6,381 nucleotides of DNA from Psychrobacter sp. (GTDB lineage Bacteria > Pseudomonadota > Gammaproteobacteria > Pseudomonadales > Moraxellaceae). Made by a program: the position numbers and the translations under genes. The stretch's first letter is position 1, and each line of letters opens with the position of its first letter. Below the pieces are notes generated by a model that did not search any database, was not told where the DNA came from, and saw only the letters and a list, made by a program, of their open reading frames with translations. The DNA lies in contig JARIAA010000266.1 in the NCBI GenBank assembly GCA_029264635.1, forward strand, positions 1-6,381, given 5' to 3'. Positions 5,443 to 6,381 of the stretch are shown here, one piece after another.

Positions 5443-5936
5443 TGCAACAACATCTGATTTCGGTATTAATGGAAAACGAAGCGGGATCGTTGTCGCGATT
5501 GGTCGGTCTGTTCTCCCAGCGTGGTTACAATATCGAAACGCTAAACGTCGCACCGACAGAAGATGCTTCTATCTCACGCCTGACGCTGACAACAATTACT
5601 TCACCTGAAAAAATCGAGCAGATTACCAAGCAGCTCCATAAGCTTGTTGAGGTAATTAAAGTGTTAAATTTATCGGATAACGTGCACGTTGAGCGCGAGC
5701 TGATGCTGATTAAAGTTCGTGCTACTGGCAATGTTCGGGAAGAGATCAAACGTAGTGCTGATATCTTTCGCGCGCAAATTGTCGATGTGAATGCAAATTT
5801 GTATACCATTCAAATTGTCGGTGATACGGCTAAGTTGGATGGTTTTATCGATACTATTGGTCGTGAGCGCGTCTTAGAAGTAGTGCGTTCAGGCGTGATT
5901 GGTATCACCCGCGGCGAAAAAACGCTCAGCGTATAA
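5442..5936 (+). CDS. ilvH: Acetolactate synthase, small regulatory subunit
   Basis: IlvH binds the large subunit, raises its activity and confers feedback inhibition by valine. The 164-residue protein matches the length of Escherichia coli IlvH (163). An N-terminal ACT domain (about 4-78) carries ENEAGSLSRLVGLFSQRGYN followed by IETLNVAPTED; the C-terminal domain (about 84-160) carries HVERELMLIKV, EIFR-like ADIFRAQIVDV and VVRSGVIGITRGEK. Residues equivalent to the E. coli valine-site positions Asn11, Gly14, Asn29 and Ala36 are kept as Asn12, Gly15, Asn30 and Ala37, so valine sensitivity is expected. The ATG overlaps the last base of the ilvI stop (TAATG), and AAGGGGAG (5426-5433) sits 8 nt before it. 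This favours 5442 over the in-frame ATG at 5415 and suggests translational coupling that keeps subunits balanced. Confidence 0.96.
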   Translation: MQQHLISVLMENEAGSLSRLVGLFSQRGYNIETLNVAPTEDASISRLTLTTITSPEKIEQITKQLHKLVEVIKVLNLSDNVHVERELMLIKVRATGNVREEIKRSADIFRAQIVDVNANLYTIQIVGDTAKLDGFIDTIGRERVLEVVRSGVIGITRGEKTLSV

Positions 5937-5975
5937 TATTGATTCTGTGTCAATTTATTAATTCTTATTACTAAG

Positions 5976-6016
5976 CTTATATCGTTCATTATTTTGAAAA
6001 ATAAGAGTGATATAAG
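5976..6016 (+). promoter_or_regulatory. Long AT-rich hairpin between ilvH and ilvC
   Basis: CTTATATC (5976-5983) pairs with GATATAAG (6009-6016). The helix continues through GTTC/GAGT (5984-5987 with 6005-6008, two wobbles). After one bulged A it continues as TTATTT/AAATAA (5989-5994 with 5999-6004), closing on TGAA. This gives 18 pairs with one bulge. No T tract follows, so full termination is unlikely. Such a hairpin can protect the ilvIH message from 3' decay or mark a processing point that changes ilvC levels. Confidence 0.5.
6008..6016 (+). promoter_or_regulatory. Candidate extended -10 promoter for ilvC
   Basis: TGATATAAG fits TGnTATAAT with one mismatch and lies in the 3' arm of the hairpin at 5976-6016. 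There is no good -35 hexamer at normal spacing. A start near 6023 would give ilvC a leader of about 40 nt. If used, ilvC could be expressed apart from ilvIH. Confidence 0.3.
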
Positions 6017-6023
6017 TATTTAC

Positions 6024-6035
6024 TGGCCATGGCCA
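6024..6035. promoter_or_regulatory. Perfect 12-bp palindrome before ilvC
   Basis: TGGCCATGGCCA is a perfect GC-rich palindrome in an AT-rich spacer, 28 bp upstream of the ilvC start and just after the candidate -10 element. It could be an operator or a small hairpin near the ribosome site. No regulator is identified. Confidence 0.3.
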
Positions 6036-6063
6036 ACTATTATTGAGGAAAAGGACTCTACTT

Positions 6064-6381
6064 ATGAACGTTTTTTATGATAAAGACTGCGACTTATCTA
6101 TCATCCAAGGCAAAAAAGTTGCCATTATCGGTTATGGCTCACAAGGCCACGCCCATGCCTTGAATCTACAAGAATCTGGCGTAGATGTCACTGTAGGTCT
6201 ACGTGCTGATTCAAGCTCATGGAAAAAAGCTGAGAACGCTGACCTAAAAGTTGCCGAAGTCGCTGATGCGGTCGCTGCTGCTGATGTGGTGATGATTTTG
6301 ACCCCTGATGAGTTCCAAAGACAGCTTTATAGTGAAGTGATTGAGCCGAATATTAAAGAAGGGGCGACGCTCGCTTTTGCT
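6064..6381 (+). CDS. ilvC: Ketol-acid reductoisomerase (NADP+), N-terminal part, cut by the window edge
   Basis: IlvC is a cytosolic Mg2+- and NADPH-dependent enzyme that rearranges and reduces acetolactate or acetohydroxybutyrate to the dihydroxy-acid, the second step of branched-chain amino acid synthesis. The visible 106 residues are the N-terminal Rossmann domain. The start MNVFYDKDCD is typical of class I enzymes. GYGSQGHAHALNLQESG (23-39) is the nucleotide-binding loop. GLR (45-47) followed by the Ser-rich SSSWKKAE segment is the phosphate-binding pattern of NADPH-preferring enzymes. MILTPDE (77-83) is also characteristic. The C-terminal knotted catalytic domain is outside the window, so class I length cannot be confirmed. 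AAGGA (6051-6055) lies 8 nt before the ATG. It follows ilvH by 127 bp with a hairpin, a palindrome and a possible promoter between. Confidence 0.95.
   Translation, partial: MNVFYDKDCDLSIIQGKKVAIIGYGSQGHAHALNLQESGVDVTVGLRADSSSWKKAENADLKVAEVADAVAAADVVMILTPDEFQRQLYSEVIEPNIKEGATLAFA

Noticed and set aside
1..6381. CRISPR arrays, insertion sequences, tRNA or rRNA genes and defence genes
   Set aside because: I saw no spaced direct repeats, no transposase-like protein, no tRNA-like cloverleaf ending in CCA, and no defence-type domains in any reading frame.

Overview
This window looks like chromosomal housekeeping DNA from a gammaproteobacterium of the Moraxellaceae, most likely Psychrobacter or a close relative. 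The evidence is the family signatures of the proteins, a moderately AT-rich composition with very AT-rich spacers, the GEGS-type cofactor motif in the acetolactate synthase, and the divergent queG / nnr pair common in gammaproteobacteria. The genus is an inference from style and gene order, not from a database match.

Layout, left to right. (1) Positions 1-202, minus strand: the 5' end of queG (epoxyqueuosine reductase, tRNA modification), running off the left edge. Its frame is broken by an amber codon at 89-91, just before the first conserved residues. (2) 203-559: a divergent spacer with a 14-bp tandem duplication (288-315), a large imperfect palindrome (363-437) and an extended -10 promoter for nnr. 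(3) 560-2338, plus: nnr, the fused NAD(P)HX epimerase/dehydratase. (4) 2394-2897, minus: a small secreted DUF4124 protein, convergent with nnr. (5) 2898-3609: a 712-bp spacer with divergent promoters and, on the ilv side, an apparent transcribed leader of about 500 nt. The leader holds a 52-codon hydrophobic ORF (3124-3282) and a long hairpin (3345-3385). (6) 3610-6381, plus: ilvI, ilvH and the 5' part of ilvC, cut by the right edge.

How the genes work together. IlvI and IlvH form acetohydroxyacid synthase, which makes acetolactate and acetohydroxybutyrate. IlvC converts these to the dihydroxy-acids of the valine, leucine and isoleucine pathway. ilvI and ilvH overlap by one base and are probably translationally coupled. 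ilvC follows after 127 bp containing a long hairpin and a possible promoter of its own, so it may be expressed at a different level. Nnr and QueG are metabolite-repair and tRNA-modification enzymes with no direct link to the ilv operon.

The coding content is ordinary. The points worth a second look are the interrupted queG frame, the large palindrome in the queG-nnr spacer, the long ilv leader with its branched-chain-rich small ORF, and the structured ilvH-ilvC junction. I do not see strong evidence for a new multi-gene system.
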